Origin: Desulfurococcales archaeon | Lineage (GTDB): Archaea > Thermoproteota > Thermoprotei_A > Sulfolobales > NBVN01 | Direction: 5' to 3' | DNA: 42,160 nt | NCBI GenBank assembly: GCA_015521295.1 | Contig: WAOL01000010.1 | Span: forward strand, 1 to 42,160 | Shown: piece after piece, positions 17,360 through 28,086 of the stretch | How positions within the stretch are numbered: the first letter of the stretch is position 1 | Layout of the letters: every line of letters begins with the position of its first letter | The notes under the pieces: model-generated | What the model was told of the DNA's origin: nothing | What the model saw: only the letters and a program-made list of their open reading frames with translations | Database searches by the model: none | Translations under genes and position numbers: made by a program

Positions 17360-18910
17360 TTATATGAGCTTCAGTGATATGGTTATGCCGTACTCACTCT
17401 CAAGCTTCCTTAACTTTCTCCTTAGTCTCTTGAGTGACCTGAGATCCTCCCTAGGAACAAGTATTGTGACTTCACTACCCTCTACACGGATCTCAGCTGT
17501 CGGTACGATGTTATGGAGTATTCTGCGTAACCTGCTCTCCAACCCGGTGATTCCAAGGCCCCTGACGGGAACCACTATTGTTTGCTCACCGAAGGTGTAT
17601 ATTTCGTATTCTAGCTGACCAGTAAGGAAGTCCTTCACCTCCACCACGGGTCTCGCTAACTCAGCTTCCCTTAAGCCTGTGGGTAACTTCACGGTCATAT
17701 TTAACTCATATACTTTCCGTACTTCACCCTCCTCAATGAATATGACTGTGTCGATTATGGATGGTATCATACCTAGGTCGACCCTACGCAGGAACCTTTG
17801 AACTGCGTCTATGGGTGTAGTTGCATGTACGACGCCAATCATGCCTATGCCAGCTAACCTTAAATCAACATAAAGTCTGAAGTCGTCATCGGTCCTCATC
17901 TCGTCAAATACCGTGTAGTCTGGTCTGGAGAGAAGGAGTATGTCATGTAGCTCGTCAGGCGATGCATACACTTTAGAGTACTGAGTTACATCCGGCGGTA
18001 ACCTCATGTCACGCGGTGATTCAATGGTCTTCACAACCTTCCTTTTACGCATATAGTACTCGGCGAGTGCTTGCGCGAATGTGGTCTTACCCATACCTGG
18101 CGCGCCAGCTATTAATATACCCTCAGCACGTTCCTCCAGCCTCCGCACTAGCTTGGGAGGCAAGTTGTAGTCCTCTAGCCTGGGCTTGGCTAGTGGGCGT
18201 ACCGCAGTGATCTCCCACCCGTCGCTCATCGGTGGCCTAGTAATCACTATTCTGTAATCGCCGAGCTGAACTATCGTTGACCCCATTCTCTCAACCTCTA
18301 CGACGGCCTCAGACGTTGTCCTAGCAGCCTCTATGATCTCATCAGCTATCGCCTCTACCTCCTCCCTACTGAGTGGTGACTCACCCAACTGAACTAAGGA
18401 CCAGTGGCCAGGATACCCCTTCTTAGCGTACGGAGGTGCGCCCTCCTTCAAGTGTACTGACATAGTTGAATCGTCGAAGAACCTCTCAAGTAGTGTTAGG
18501 CGTGCCCTAGGTGGTGGGACGTAAAGCACCTTAATGCCTAAGGACTCAGCAGCTAACTGCTGAACCTTCGATGAAGTTATGAGTGTTGCACCCGATTCCA
18601 AACAATAACTACGTGTTAGAGAGTCAAGTGTTGAGTACTTCCTTCTTCCAGACATCTCAACAACATCAAGTTCAATACCCTTATTCTCACACGCTACCCT
18701 AATCAGCCTCAGTTCCTCAAGGCCTATAAGACCAACAGCTCGCCCCTCCTTGGCCTGCTCCTCAAATGAATCCACTATCTCCTTAAGTATCACGAGCCTG
18801 CCCTTGAGTTTTTCGTCAATTACTAACCTACGTAGCGTGCCGTCAATAATCACACTAACGTCAGGCACGAACACCTCAACACCTATTTCTCGGATCCCCA
18901 AGACATCCAT
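17360..18910 (-). CDS. PIN domain-PilT-type ATPase-KH-like fusion protein
   Basis: N-terminal PIN-like segment (FVPDVSVIIDG), ATPase (GAPGMGKTTFAQAL; RPDYTVFDEMR), C-terminal KH-like tail. Confidence 0.88.
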   Translation of the reverse strand: MDVLGIREIGVEVFVPDVSVIIDGTLRRLVIDEKLKGRLVILKEIVDSFEEQAKEGRAVGLIGLEELRLIRVACENKGIELDVVEMSGRRKYSTLDSLTRSYCLESGATLITSSKVQQLAAESLGIKVLYVPPPRARLTLLERFFDDSTMSVHLKEGAPPYAKKGYPGHWSLVQLGESPLSREEVEAIADEIIEAARTTSEAVVEVERMGSTIVQLGDYRIVITRPPMSDGWEITAVRPLAKPRLEDYNLPPKLVRRLEERAEGILIAGAPGMGKTTFAQALAEYYMRKRKVVKTIESPRDMRLPPDVTQYSKVYASPDELHDILLLSRPDYTVFDEMRTDDDFRLYVDLRLAGIGMIGVVHATTPIDAVQRFLRRVDLGMIPSIIDTVIFIEEGEVRKVYELNMTVKLPTGLREAELARPVVEVKDFLTGQLEYEIYTFGEQTIVVPVRGLGITGLESRLRRILHNIVPTAEIRVEGSEVTILVPREDLRSLKRLRRKLRKLESEYGITISLKLI

Positions 18911-18933
18911 CCCTATGATGAAGAACTAAGCAA

Positions 18934-18943
18934 GCTTATAAGC
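18934..18943 (-). promoter_or_regulatory. Palindromic TATA box GCTTATAAGC; leaderless promoter for the PIN/PilT gene
   Basis: Centre about 28 bp upstream of ATG at 18910. Confidence 0.5.
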
Positions 18944-18998
18944 GCCTAGGCAGAAACCAATTTTAACCCGTTATGCCCCACAAAATAATGGGTCGTGT

Positions 18999-19073
18999 GG
19001 CTCCGGTAGCGCAGATCGGTAGCGCGCGGGGCTGTGGACCCCGAGGTCCCGGGTTCAAGTCCCGGCCGGAGCC
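18999..19073 (+). tRNA. tRNA-His(GTG); G-1 encoded at 18999, CCA encoded at 19074-19076
   Basis: Acceptor GCTCCGG/CCGGAGC, D arm GCGC/GCGC, anticodon arm CGGGG-CTGTGGA-CCCCG, T arm CCGGG-TTCAAGT-CCCGG; G-1 opposite C73. Confidence 0.97.
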
Positions 19074-19137
19074 CCACCTACCCCTTAATTAAATCACCGG
19101 CCCTAGCAATATTCCAGGTTCAGGGATAGTCAGGGTG

Positions 19138-19605
19138 TTAGGGTTCTTCCCCCAATGCTCGTCTGAAGCTGATGGCGTACATGAGTAATGTACCTATCTC
19201 CCGCCTGAGGACCCTTAGGTGTATGGGGTACAGCCGTAAGGGAGGACTCTCAGGTTCACTAATATTGAGGATCCTGCAAATCAGCTTTATGGCGATGGGG
19301 TCCTCGACCTCAGCAACCATCTCCTTTAGCTCGGCCCTCATTTCGAGGATTATTGGTAGGAGGAGTTTTCCGCAGAGCTCATTCCCTAGGACATCGCAGG
19401 CTTTCTGGAGTTCGGAGTATCTGAACATGTGGGCACTACCGTCACGCAGTGGGACATGTGGGTATTCCTCGTTGAGGAGTTCTTTGAGTTTTTTCCTCTT
19501 CTTTGGAAGCATGTAGTTAACGGCCTTGAGTTCGTCGCGTAGTAAGCGCTCCAGAACCCTATCGGTAGTGTCGCTTCCAAACTCTTCACCATTAAGTGGA
19601 AGCAG
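19138..19605 (-). CDS. UPF0216 (DUF61) family protein; probable non-canonical CTG start
   Basis: DELKAVNYMLPKKRKKLKELL...RDGSAHMF matches my recollection of the UPF0216 pattern. The annotated ATG (19512) lies inside the conserved N-terminus; the frame stays open upstream to a CTG preceded by AGGAGGGG. Confidence 0.78.
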   Translation of the reverse strand: MLPLNGEEFGSDTTDRVLERLLRDELKAVNYMLPKKRKKLKELLNEEYPHVPLRDGSAHMFRYSELQKACDVLGNELCGKLLLPIILEMRAELKEMVAEVEDPIAIKLICRILNISEPESPPLRLYPIHLRVLRREIGTLLMYAISFRRALGEEP

Positions 19606-20242
19606 AGACGGTCCCCTCCTTTCGTGCGAGTATTTGTTTCACTTTCTTCATCCTAGTCTTATCCTCACGCTCCCTCTCCTCAAACTTGAATTCTAGGAAC
19701 TTTATGGTGTTCTCCATCCTAGGTATTAGGACGTTCTCTAACGCGTTAACCCTTCTCTTAACACGCGCTACCTCAGCACCCAACCTAGTTATGGAAGCCT
19801 CTACCTCACCCAGCCTAGCTATGAGGTCCAGTAGCTCCTCGAAGCACCTGCTAGTAAGCGTCAGCAGTATGGGGTACTCTGGACTCTCCCTAGGCTTACC
19901 TTTCCTCACGACCTCGATTAGTGGTACGCGGACGCCGGCAACCACGCGCGACCCTATCATACCCTCGATCTTATCGTACTTGGTGCGGGCGTAGGATTCC
20001 ATTAAGGAGGGGTCGATGAGGGGTGTTGACTTAATGAGGAGGGACTCGCATTCCTGCACCTTATCGCAGACCTTCTGACGTAACTCAACGGCATCCTTCA
20101 TCAGCATTATAAGTTCCTGCGTCAGTATTATGAGACGATCCTTCAGCACTTTATGTAATCTCCTAGCTACCTTAACACGCTTCTTTAACCTGATTAACTC
20201 TATCTTCGTCGGCCTAGTTACCCTTAGTGTTTGTTGCGACAC
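19592..20242 (-). CDS. atpD: A-type ATP synthase subunit D
   Basis: [37 protein letters not shown]-terminus typical of subunit D; operon position after B. Confidence 0.93.
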   Translation of the reverse strand: MSQQTLRVTRPTKIELIRLKKRVKVARRLHKVLKDRLIILTQELIMLMKDAVELRQKVCDKVQECESLLIKSTPLIDPSLMESYARTKYDKIEGMIGSRVVAGVRVPLIEVVRKGKPRESPEYPILLTLTSRCFEELLDLIARLGEVEASITRLGAEVARVKRRVNALENVLIPRMENTIKFLEFKFEEREREDKTRMKKVKQILARKEGTVSAST

Positions 20243-21653
20243 TTACCTCACCACCTTTCAGCGCTTTGCGGTACTTGGGGTGGTACTTCTTAATGTTCTC
20301 CACGCTGATTAACTTCAGATCCTCCTCCGGTAGCATTGATAGGAGTTCCCAACCGATATCCAGGGTCTCCTCAATAGTTCTGCGCTCGAACTCACCCTGG
20401 TTTATGAATTTCCTCTCGAATAGTTCCGCGTACTCAAGGTACCTTTTATCACGTTCGCTTAGCGACTCAACACCTATTATTGCGGAGAGTTCCCTCAGGT
20501 ACTGGCCCTCCGTATATGCTGCTATTAACTGCATGAATACCTGGTAATGGTCTTCCCTAGTCTTGCCGGGACCAACGCCGTCTTTCATGAGCCTAGAGAG
20601 CGAGAGGAGAGCATCTACTGGCGGGTAAACACCCTTTCTATGCAGGTCCCTTGAGAGCACTATCTGTCCTTCGGTTATGTAGCCCGTGAGGTCGGGTATG
20701 GGATGCGTTATGTCGTCGTTAGGCATCGTAAGTATGGGCATCTGTGTTACCGAACCCTTCATACCTTGAATTCTTCCGGCCCTTTCATAGATTGTTGCAA
20801 GGTCCGTGTACATGTAGCCCGGGTACCCCCTCCTCCCGGGTATCTCCTCCCTAGCAGCGCTTAATTCACGTAGCGCCTCACAGTAGTTAGTCATGTCGGT
20901 CATCACCACTAGGACATGCATGCCGTGGCGCCATGCGAGGAACTCAGCCGTGGTCAAGGCCACCCTAGGAACGACGATTCTTTCGATCACAGGCGAGGCC
21001 GCGGTGTTGATGAACGCGACGATGTTTTCAATGTTCCCTGTCTTCCTTAGGTTCTCTATGAAGAAGTACGCCTCCTCGTAAGTTACGCCTATCGCAGCAA
21101 ATATTACGGCGAAGCGTTCCCCCTTACCCTTAACCCTTGCCTGACGCACTACCTGCGCAGCTATCCTGTTATGGGGTAAGCCAGCCCCGCTGAATATAGG
21201 AAGCTTCTGCCCCCTAACCACTGAGAACAAGCCGTCGATGGCTGAGATACCTGTCTCAATGAACTCGGAGGGTGGCTCCCTAACCGCAGGGTTTATCGGA
21301 GCACCGTTTATGTCTAGCCAATCTTCCGGAACTATCTGGGGACCGCCGTCAATAGGTCTTGCTAAACCATCAAAGATACGTCCAAGCATGTCCAAGGATA
21401 CAGGTATCCTGAGGACCTCGCCCTTGAACCTTACGTGAGCATTCTTCAAGTTAACCTCGCTGACCCCGCCGAAGACTTGGAGGACGGCAACGTCTCGTGA
21501 CACGTCTATTACTTGTCCGAACCTTGTCTCACCGGACTCTAGGATTACTTCGGCTACTTCATTATACTTAATTCCGGGGACGGGTTTAACGAAGAGTAAC
21601 GATCCCTTAGCACTCAGTGCTTTCCTAACTTCCTTCACGTAGAGCTCTGTCAT
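20214..21653 (-). CDS. atpB: A-type ATP synthase subunit B
   Basis: [79 protein letters not shown]. Confidence 0.97.
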   Translation of the reverse strand: MTELYVKEVRKALSAKGSLLFVKPVPGIKYNEVAEVILESGETRFGQVIDVSRDVAVLQVFGGVSEVNLKNAHVRFKGEVLRIPVSLDMLGRIFDGLARPIDGGPQIVPEDWLDINGAPINPAVREPPSEFIETGISAIDGLFSVVRGQKLPIFSGAGLPHNRIAAQVVRQARVKGKGERFAVIFAAIGVTYEEAYFFIENLRKTGNIENIVAFINTAASPVIERIVVPRVALTTAEFLAWRHGMHVLVVMTDMTNYCEALRELSAAREEIPGRRGYPGYMYTDLATIYERAGRIQGMKGSVTQMPILTMPNDDITHPIPDLTGYITEGQIVLSRDLHRKGVYPPVDALLSLSRLMKDGVGPGKTREDHYQVFMQLIAAYTEGQYLRELSAIIGVESLSERDKRYLEYAELFERKFINQGEFERRTIEETLDIGWELLSMLPEEDLKLISVENIKKYHPKYRKALKGGEVSVATNTKGN

Positions 21654-23434
21654 TCCGCACCCACCTCCTTAAGCAACTCTTTGATGCTGTCCTGGATCTC
21701 TGTAATTAGTGTGTTGTAAGCATCCTTGAACTGATCGTAAGGTACCTCCTTCATACGGGCTATCTTAACCCTTACTGGTAGTGCCCTAATCTTCTCGAGC
21801 GGTACGCCGTTATTTAATGCTCTTAGCGCCTCATGATAGAATGTAAGTATGACATCCATCATAAGCACGGTCTTCTCTGGCGGGCAATAACTATCTATTG
21901 GATGGAAAGCATTTTGCTGTAGGAAGTCCTCCCGAATCATCCTAGCTGCGTCGAGTAGCAACTTATCATTGTCAGGTAGCGCATCAGGCCCAACTAACCT
22001 AACGATCTCCATGAGTTCCGCCTCACGCTGAAGAATGTTCAATGCCTCGTCCCTAAGCCTTCTCCATTGAGGGAATGATTCCCTCCACCAACGCTCAACA
22101 GTCTCCACGTAGAGTGAGTAGCTAAGTAACCAGCTCACGGCGGGGAAGTGCCTGCGGTTAGCTAGTGACACGTCAAGCGCTATTAACGTACCAATATACC
22201 TTAGGGTGTTCTGCGTGACTGGCTCGCTGAAGTCAGCACCAGGAGGCGATACCGCGCCGACTATGGTCAGTGACCCCACGCGGTTACCTTCACCCAAGCA
22301 TTTCACTCTTCCTGATCGCTCGTAGAACTCGGCGAGCCTTGACCCTAAGTATGCGGGGAAGCCCTCCTCACCAGGCATCTCCTCAAGCCTCGCGGAGATC
22401 TCCCTCATTGCCTCAGCCCACCTGGAGGTTGAGTCAGCAACTAGGAGCACATCATACCCCATGTCACGGAAGTACTCCCCTATAGTGACTCCTAGGAACA
22501 CGCTTGTCTCCCTAGCCGCTACAGGCATGTTTGAAGTGTTAGCAATAAACACGGCTTTCTCAGCTAGAGGTCTTCCTGAGGCCGGGTCTTTGAGCTTAAG
22601 GAAGCTGTGGAGGGCATCCGCCATCTCATTACCTCGCTCCCCACATCCTACGTAGATGTTCAACCTAGTGCGTGCCCACTTGGTAAGTGTCTGGAGGAGT
22701 ACGGTCTTACCGCTACCGAAGCCTCCGGGCACGGCTGCCTTACCGCCCCTGGCTATCGGGAACATCATGTCAAGCACTCGTTGCCCCGTGATTAAGGGTT
22801 CCGTGGGTTCAAGCCTCCTTACGTAAGGCCTTGGTTTTCTCACGGGCCACTTCTGAAGCATAGTTAACTCAACTTCCTTTCCATCTGCCTCAACCACCGC
22901 TATGAGGTCAGTTATTGTGTAGTCCCCATCACTAACAAGTTCCTTCAGCCTCCCATGGATGTTTGGTGGAACCATTATGTAGTGATCAATGAGTTGAGTC
23001 TCTTTGACTACCCCAAGAATTGTTCCCGGCCCCACTTTATCGCCGGGTTTCAATTTACTGTTCCTAGTGAAGTGCCACTTAACGTCACGCGGGAGTGCTG
23101 GGACCTTCACACCTCTCTTCACGAAGGGACCTATGAGGCTCCCAATAACTGACAGGGGGCGCTGAAGCCCATCAAAGACTTTGCCAACGATCCCAGGTCC
23201 TAACTCAGCGAATAAAAGGCTTCCTGAACCTTCTACGGGTTCCCCGACCTCAAGTCCTGAGGTATCCTCGTAAACTTGGATGTAAGCGTGGTCACCTTGT
23301 AAACCTATGATCTCGCCTATGAGGCGCTCCTCACCGACATACACTACCTCGTAAACCATGGATCCACTCATACCTTCAGCCACGACCAGCGGGCCTGAGA
23401 TACGTCTTATCTTACCCACGACCAAAGGTATCAC
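21650..23434 (-). CDS. atpA: A-type ATP synthase catalytic subunit A
   Basis: P-loop [72 protein letters not shown]. Confidence 0.97.
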   Translation of the reverse strand: MIPLVVGKIRRISGPLVVAEGMSGSMVYEVVYVGEERLIGEIIGLQGDHAYIQVYEDTSGLEVGEPVEGSGSLLFAELGPGIVGKVFDGLQRPLSVIGSLIGPFVKRGVKVPALPRDVKWHFTRNSKLKPGDKVGPGTILGVVKETQLIDHYIMVPPNIHGRLKELVSDGDYTITDLIAVVEADGKEVELTMLQKWPVRKPRPYVRRLEPTEPLITGQRVLDMMFPIARGGKAAVPGGFGSGKTVLLQTLTKWARTRLNIYVGCGERGNEMADALHSFLKLKDPASGRPLAEKAVFIANTSNMPVAARETSVFLGVTIGEYFRDMGYDVLLVADSTSRWAEAMREISARLEEMPGEEGFPAYLGSRLAEFYERSGRVKCLGEGNRVGSLTIVGAVSPPGADFSEPVTQNTLRYIGTLIALDVSLANRRHFPAVSWLLSYSLYVETVERWWRESFPQWRRLRDEALNILQREAELMEIVRLVGPDALPDNDKLLLDAARMIREDFLQQNAFHPIDSYCPPEKTVLMMDVILTFYHEALRALNNGVPLEKIRALPVRVKIARMKEVPYDQFKDAYNTLITEIQDSIKELLKEVGAE

Positions 23435-23784
23435 CCAAGTTCCAAAGCTATACCTAAGTAACGTCTTATTAAGGAGGAATAATACTCCTTAACCTCCGCC
23501 TTAGAGGCGGACGTAATGTCAGGAACATAAATAACAACACCTTTACTTAGTGATTGCCTCACCCTCTCGAAATAGGGTTTGAGTTTATCTTGTACAATTA
23601 CTAGTGTTATACCTTTCTTGGATAAATCATCAACCACGGTATTTAATACCTTAAGCACCTCATCATCGGGAGCGTTGATACTAACTACGTACCTCTCACT
23701 AGCCCCTCCTAACGCAAAACCTAGCGTAAAGTATTCATCCCCGACAACACATATGCTACCCTTACTTACCGGTAATTTTGTCAT
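23431..23784 (-). CDS. atpF: A-type ATP synthase subunit F
   Basis: VVGDEYFTLGFALGGASERYVV N-terminus; ATGA overlap with atpA. Confidence 0.88.
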   Translation of the reverse strand: MTKLPVSKGSICVVGDEYFTLGFALGGASERYVVSINAPDDEVLKVLNTVVDDLSKKGITLVIVQDKLKPYFERVRQSLSKGVVIYVPDITSASKAEVKEYYSSLIRRYLGIALELG

Positions 23785-24751
23785 AGGTATTCAACCACCT
23801 ACTAAGTACTTCATCGAGAAAATATTTGCCCAAACCAAGAGCCTGCGACCTAATAAACGATGAAAGGAGAAATGCCTCATACTCCTTCGCAACCATATAC
23901 GCGATAGTCACATCATGTGAAAGAGGACTGAACACCATCTCATCAACGCACATAGCATATCTTAGCGTAGCAATGATGAAATCAGCCCCTAAGGGATCAC
24001 TGTCTCCAATAACTTCGGAAATCTTTGAGGGTAGTTTCGGAAGATCCGCAGAGACTTCCTTACCTTCAAGGAATGCCTCCCTAACCCTTAACCCAAGCAT
24101 ATCAATTAGCTTGAGATTCCTCAAGCACTTATCGAACTTTACCTTAGGCTGAATACCACTGGCTACGGACTCTATTCTGCGCCAGTAGTCCTCAACTACA
24201 GAATCGCGTAGGGAATTAACGTTAAGTTCGTGAATAGAGCCCTCAGTGCTCAGCATAAGGGCATCAGCCACTATCATCGCAGGTACTGAACGGTACTCTC
24301 TGAGCACGGATATCAGGTGTTGAGTGCTCTCAGCACTTGCGAGTCTCTCCAGTAACCACTCACTAATGAAGGGAAAGCGGGTTAGTACTCTCCGATTTAA
24401 CGAAAGCTCTCGCAGTGCTTCAAGTAACTCTAGGAGTTCATACCTTTTCATAAACAATGTAATAAACCGGACAACGTTCTCCCCAGGTTTAGTTAGTTCC
24501 GCAATGTTCGTTAGATCGTCATGCCAGCACCTCATGAGCGCGGCGAAAATCTCCTTAAGGGACGCTTCCCGAATGTCAATGCCAGTCCGTGCCTTCAAGC
24601 ATTCAATAGCTGGGTAAGGGTTCAAGGATTCCAAGAAGGCATCAATGTTTGCTAGGTTGGACTCACTTAGCGAACGCAGTAAATCGGGAGTTACGATGTG
24701 TTGAAACTCAACCTTGACCTTCTCAAGAAAGTTTAGGTTGCCTGAACTCAT
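23762..24751 (-). CDS. atpC: A-type ATP synthase subunit C
   Basis: Operon position E-C-F; length and helical pattern; C-terminal EYEAFLLSSFIRSQALGLG. Confidence 0.82.
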   Translation of the reverse strand: MSSGNLNFLEKVKVEFQHIVTPDLLRSLSESNLANIDAFLESLNPYPAIECLKARTGIDIREASLKEIFAALMRCWHDDLTNIAELTKPGENVVRFITLFMKRYELLELLEALRELSLNRRVLTRFPFISEWLLERLASAESTQHLISVLREYRSVPAMIVADALMLSTEGSIHELNVNSLRDSVVEDYWRRIESVASGIQPKVKFDKCLRNLKLIDMLGLRVREAFLEGKEVSADLPKLPSKISEVIGDSDPLGADFIIATLRYAMCVDEMVFSPLSHDVTIAYMVAKEYEAFLLSSFIRSQALGLGKYFLDEVLSRWLNTYDKITGK

Positions 24752-25359
24752 TTTTGGATTACCCTTTCAGACTGGAATATCTTAGCGTTGAGTATACTCA
24801 TAATTTCAGGCATTGCCTTCTCAAGCCGCGTGGTGTAAGTATTATCAATGGCATGCTCTCTATCAAGGCTCTCAACAAGTACACCACCTAATCTTCTCGG
24901 GTCACATAATTCCACAGCAGTCACAATGTCCTTAAAATGCTCTTGAACAATCTCCTTAATTACATCGGAGTCCTTGGGAACCACCTTAACTATCACGTTA
25001 CCGGTAAAGACGCCGCTTTCGATGCTCTCCCTAAGAAGAATCTTGAGAGATTCCTTGCGCTTGGAGATAGGTAGCTCTGTCAGCTCCCTTCGTACCTCTG
25101 CTAGGATTTCATTAAGTATTCTATTCTTAAGCTTCAGGAGTTCAGTATTAAACTCCATTAACTTGCTGACATACTCCGCGTTTTTCTTCTCGGTGAATTC
25201 CTGTAGCGCCTTCCTCCTAGCATTCCTTAACTTCTTGTAATATTCTTCCTTAGCCTCAGCGATGATTCTCTCTGCCTCCTCCCTAGCCTTGCGTAATATT
25301 TCCTCTGCCTCTCTCTGCGCCTCCTCCAAAATCCTCTTCCTTAGTTCCTCTAGGCTCAT
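24748..25359 (-). CDS. atpE: A-type ATP synthase subunit E (longest ORF extends to 25413 but overlaps atpK)
   Basis: MSLEELRKRILEEAQREAEEILRKAREEAERIIAEAKEE coiled-coil N-terminus; operon position. Confidence 0.88.
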   Translation of the reverse strand: MSLEELRKRILEEAQREAEEILRKAREEAERIIAEAKEEYYKKLRNARRKALQEFTEKKNAEYVSKLMEFNTELLKLKNRILNEILAEVRRELTELPISKRKESLKILLRESIESGVFTGNVIVKVVPKDSDVIKEIVQEHFKDIVTAVELCDPRRLGGVLVESLDREHAIDNTYTTRLEKAMPEIMSILNAKIFQSERVIQK

Positions 25360-25369
25360 AACGCATCGC

Positions 25370-25846
25370 CTACACAGGTAGGCCAGCCACCATGGTGAGA
25401 AGTAAGTACCCAAACACTAATCCAAGGATTCCGAACAGCTCAACGTAGGACGCGAGTATCATCGTGTGTACCCATATTCCTCCCTTAGTTTTCGGTACTT
25501 CTATAATACCCGACATACACACGACGCCCTGCATCCACGCGGATGCGAACTCGGCACAGAATACGGCTATTCCTATGCCTAGGAAAGCCCAGCCCTTAAG
25601 GGCAGTTAACTCGCTAACGGAGGGAAGCACTGACGTGAGACCCAGTAAGGTGAAGATCAGACCGTAGAACGTTTGAGTCATAGGTAATGCGGATAGTATC
25701 AGCACTTGCTTGAAGTACCCGGGCTCCTCAGCCAACACTGTAAGCCCAGCCGACGCTGCTCTAGCGGTTCCTATGGATGACCCTGCTAAACCTCCTGCCA
25801 GACCTAAGGCTATGCCTAGTGTCGCAACGAAATTCACAATATCCAC
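25370..25846 (-). CDS. atpK: A-type ATP synthase membrane rotor subunit K (c), two-hairpin form
   Basis: Duplicated glycine-rich hairpins; LPMTQTFYG in hairpin 1, SYVELFGILG in hairpin 2. Confidence 0.93.
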   Translation of the reverse strand: MDIVNFVATLGIALGLAGGLAGSSIGTARAASAGLTVLAEEPGYFKQVLILSALPMTQTFYGLIFTLLGLTSVLPSVSELTALKGWAFLGIGIAVFCAEFASAWMQGVVCMSGIIEVPKTKGGIWVHTMILASYVELFGILGLVFGYLLLTMVAGLPV

Positions 25847-26026
25847 GGCGTCGCACCTTCGATATTATAAAATAAGGGGGGCTTATAAAGAATATTATAT
25901 AATGAACTATACAAATTTTTCAAATCCGTAACGTAATGATAGTGACGTATAACTAATGATTGAGGACATTCGTCTAGAAGATAAATTACTGCACTACGCA
26001 AAAATGATGAACGACCCTTAGCAGGA

Positions 26027-28084
26027 TTAGGAGCTGTGAATCCCGCCGGAACCTATGAGGATGGCGTCCTCAACCTTTATTGTGAAGGGCTGGAACTCTT
26101 TTCCATCCCCTTCATAGAACTTGGGGAGGAACTCCACGAAGCATAACCTCAGCGAGTGAACAAATGCGCCAATTATTCCGAATGCTATGTTCAGTAGGTT
26201 AGTTAGTATCATGACGATAAACATGGCTATAGCGCCGAGAACTAATCCCAAAGCGTGTATCGGTATCGCCGACGAAATAGCACCGCCGAGTTCTAAGGAA
26301 AGGCTATTAAAATTCTGCGCCAGTAATGATGTAGCCAGGCCTATCCCCGCTAGCCTCGTGTACGACATTATGTCACCGAGAAGTCCTGTCAGGTCGAAGA
26401 GCCAGAACAGCGAGCCCAGCGCCTTGTAAGCTATTAGCTTACCAGCAATTAGCAGAGATAACCCAACAATTATGCCGTACACTAGGTAGTTTGCAAAGGA
26501 GTTCAAGGGCGCTGGTAGGCTAACGTTGAGGAATTTGTACAGGACGTATGGTATGCCGAATACTTCGCTTATGAAGAACCCTACCTTGGAGATGATCTCT
26601 CCCTTATCTCTTAATTTAATGTACTTTATGAACGAGAGAATATGTGCTATGTTAACGTGTACTAGTCCAATAATTAGTGCAAGGTTTATGAAGAACATGG
26701 GGTTAAGTAGCGGTAGCAAAGCCTGTAGCGTTGATCCTGAGGATGCGACAAAGCTTATCCTACCGTTATTGAAGACTATTGAGTACCCGGCAAAGCTGTT
26801 GGAGAGTAAACCGAAGAATATCGACGATAATGAGAGGTAAGTGCAGAGCCTCTTGAATAACCTGTATCCCTCAGAGTAGGGGTTCTCTATGAACCCTGTC
26901 TTCTCTAGAAGGTAGTTAACTATGATGAACATAGCGGTACCGTAGATCACATCAGCAAACATTAGACCGAAGAATAAGGTAAGGGAGTACGTAATTATTG
27001 GGGTCGGGTCATACTCATTGTAATTCGGAACGCCGTAAATCTTCGTTATCATTTCATAGGGCTTAAATATGCGCGGGTTCTTAAGCTTCGTCGGCGGTGT
27101 CTTATCGGGTGGTGGAGGAGAATCAACGACATACACGTACTTCAAACCGGAATAAAGGAAATCCTCCAACCACTTCCTGCTCGAGAGAGGCACCCATCCC
27201 TCAACGGCGACTAGATACCTTCCCTTCAAAGCGGAGAGGAGAACCTGTAGCCTATCCCTGTACGCTGTGACCACTACCTTACCCAGGGCCAGATCCTTTG
27301 AGACCTTGCTTACAAGCTTCTCGAACTCGTCCTTAAGTTTGCCTAGCTCTACACGGAGATCCTTGATACGCGCCCTCAACTTTTTCAGAAACTCTGAGAT
27401 AGTGACGTGCTTTTCAGGTATCTCGATTACCTTACCTCCAACACTCCTGGAGACCTCATTAACAGCTTCCACATCACTCCTCGGGCCAGCAACTATGATT
27501 ACTGCCTTCCTATACTCCTTTAAGGTCACTATGTCAAGCACTACTCGCTGCTTGAGGTCTTTAGGTAACTCAGCGAGAAATTCATCAACAAGATCCTTCT
27601 CCAGCAGTATTGTGCGTGCAGCCACGATATTCCCGTTAAAGGATATGTTGTCAATGGAGACATTGCTGTATTTCGGAATTGCAGACAATATTGATAATAC
27701 CCACAGGATTTCTTCAGACTTAGTGATTTCCTCGCTGATTTGCTCAATCTTAGCCTTAATGCTCTTGGCTTGTTGTAAAGCTTCCGAGAGTTTGCTCAGC
27801 AGGCTTAGGAGGTAGTCGTGAAGCTTACTTGCTGATATCTCACCATCTAACTTAACGAGGATCTGTCTGGGGATGATTGTGTCGAACTCGCTGAGTACGC
27901 GTTCTAGCTTACGTAGTCTCTCAGCCTCCTTAGAGAGGACCTCACGGTCTTTTTCGCTGATCTCGGTAAGCAACTCGGGGTGTAGGGAACCGGCGCTCTG
28001 GAGGGCCTCCAGCAATTTCCCAGCAAGTTTCTTCTCAGTAAGCACCCTTACGTAGACTACCTTCTCTGGGGTAGATACGATCAT
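26027..28084 (-). CDS. atpI: A-type ATP synthase subunit I (a)
   Basis: N-terminal cytoplasmic domain, P-rich YNEYDPTPIITYSLTLFFGLMFADVIYG, GDIMSYTRLAGIGLATSLLA. Confidence 0.95.
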   Translation of the reverse strand: MIVSTPEKVVYVRVLTEKKLAGKLLEALQSAGSLHPELLTEISEKDREVLSKEAERLRKLERVLSEFDTIIPRQILVKLDGEISASKLHDYLLSLLSKLSEALQQAKSIKAKIEQISEEITKSEEILWVLSILSAIPKYSNVSIDNISFNGNIVAARTILLEKDLVDEFLAELPKDLKQRVVLDIVTLKEYRKAVIIVAGPRSDVEAVNEVSRSVGGKVIEIPEKHVTISEFLKKLRARIKDLRVELGKLKDEFEKLVSKVSKDLALGKVVVTAYRDRLQVLLSALKGRYLVAVEGWVPLSSRKWLEDFLYSGLKYVYVVDSPPPPDKTPPTKLKNPRIFKPYEMITKIYGVPNYNEYDPTPIITYSLTLFFGLMFADVIYGTAMFIIVNYLLEKTGFIENPYSEGYRLFKRLCTYLSLSSIFFGLLSNSFAGYSIVFNNGRISFVASSGSTLQALLPLLNPMFFINLALIIGLVHVNIAHILSFIKYIKLRDKGEIISKVGFFISEVFGIPYVLYKFLNVSLPAPLNSFANYLVYGIIVGLSLLIAGKLIAYKALGSLFWLFDLTGLLGDIMSYTRLAGIGLATSLLAQNFNSLSLELGGAISSAIPIHALGLVLGAIAMFIVMILTNLLNIAFGIIGAFVHSLRLCFVEFLPKFYEGDGKEFQPFTIKVEDAILIGSGGIHSS

Positions 28085-28086
28085 CT

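Noticed and set aside
19386-19592. [24 protein letters not shown]... as an independent gene
   Set aside because: It overlaps the conserved UPF0216 N-terminus in another frame and has no recognisable content; kept only as the frameshift alternative.
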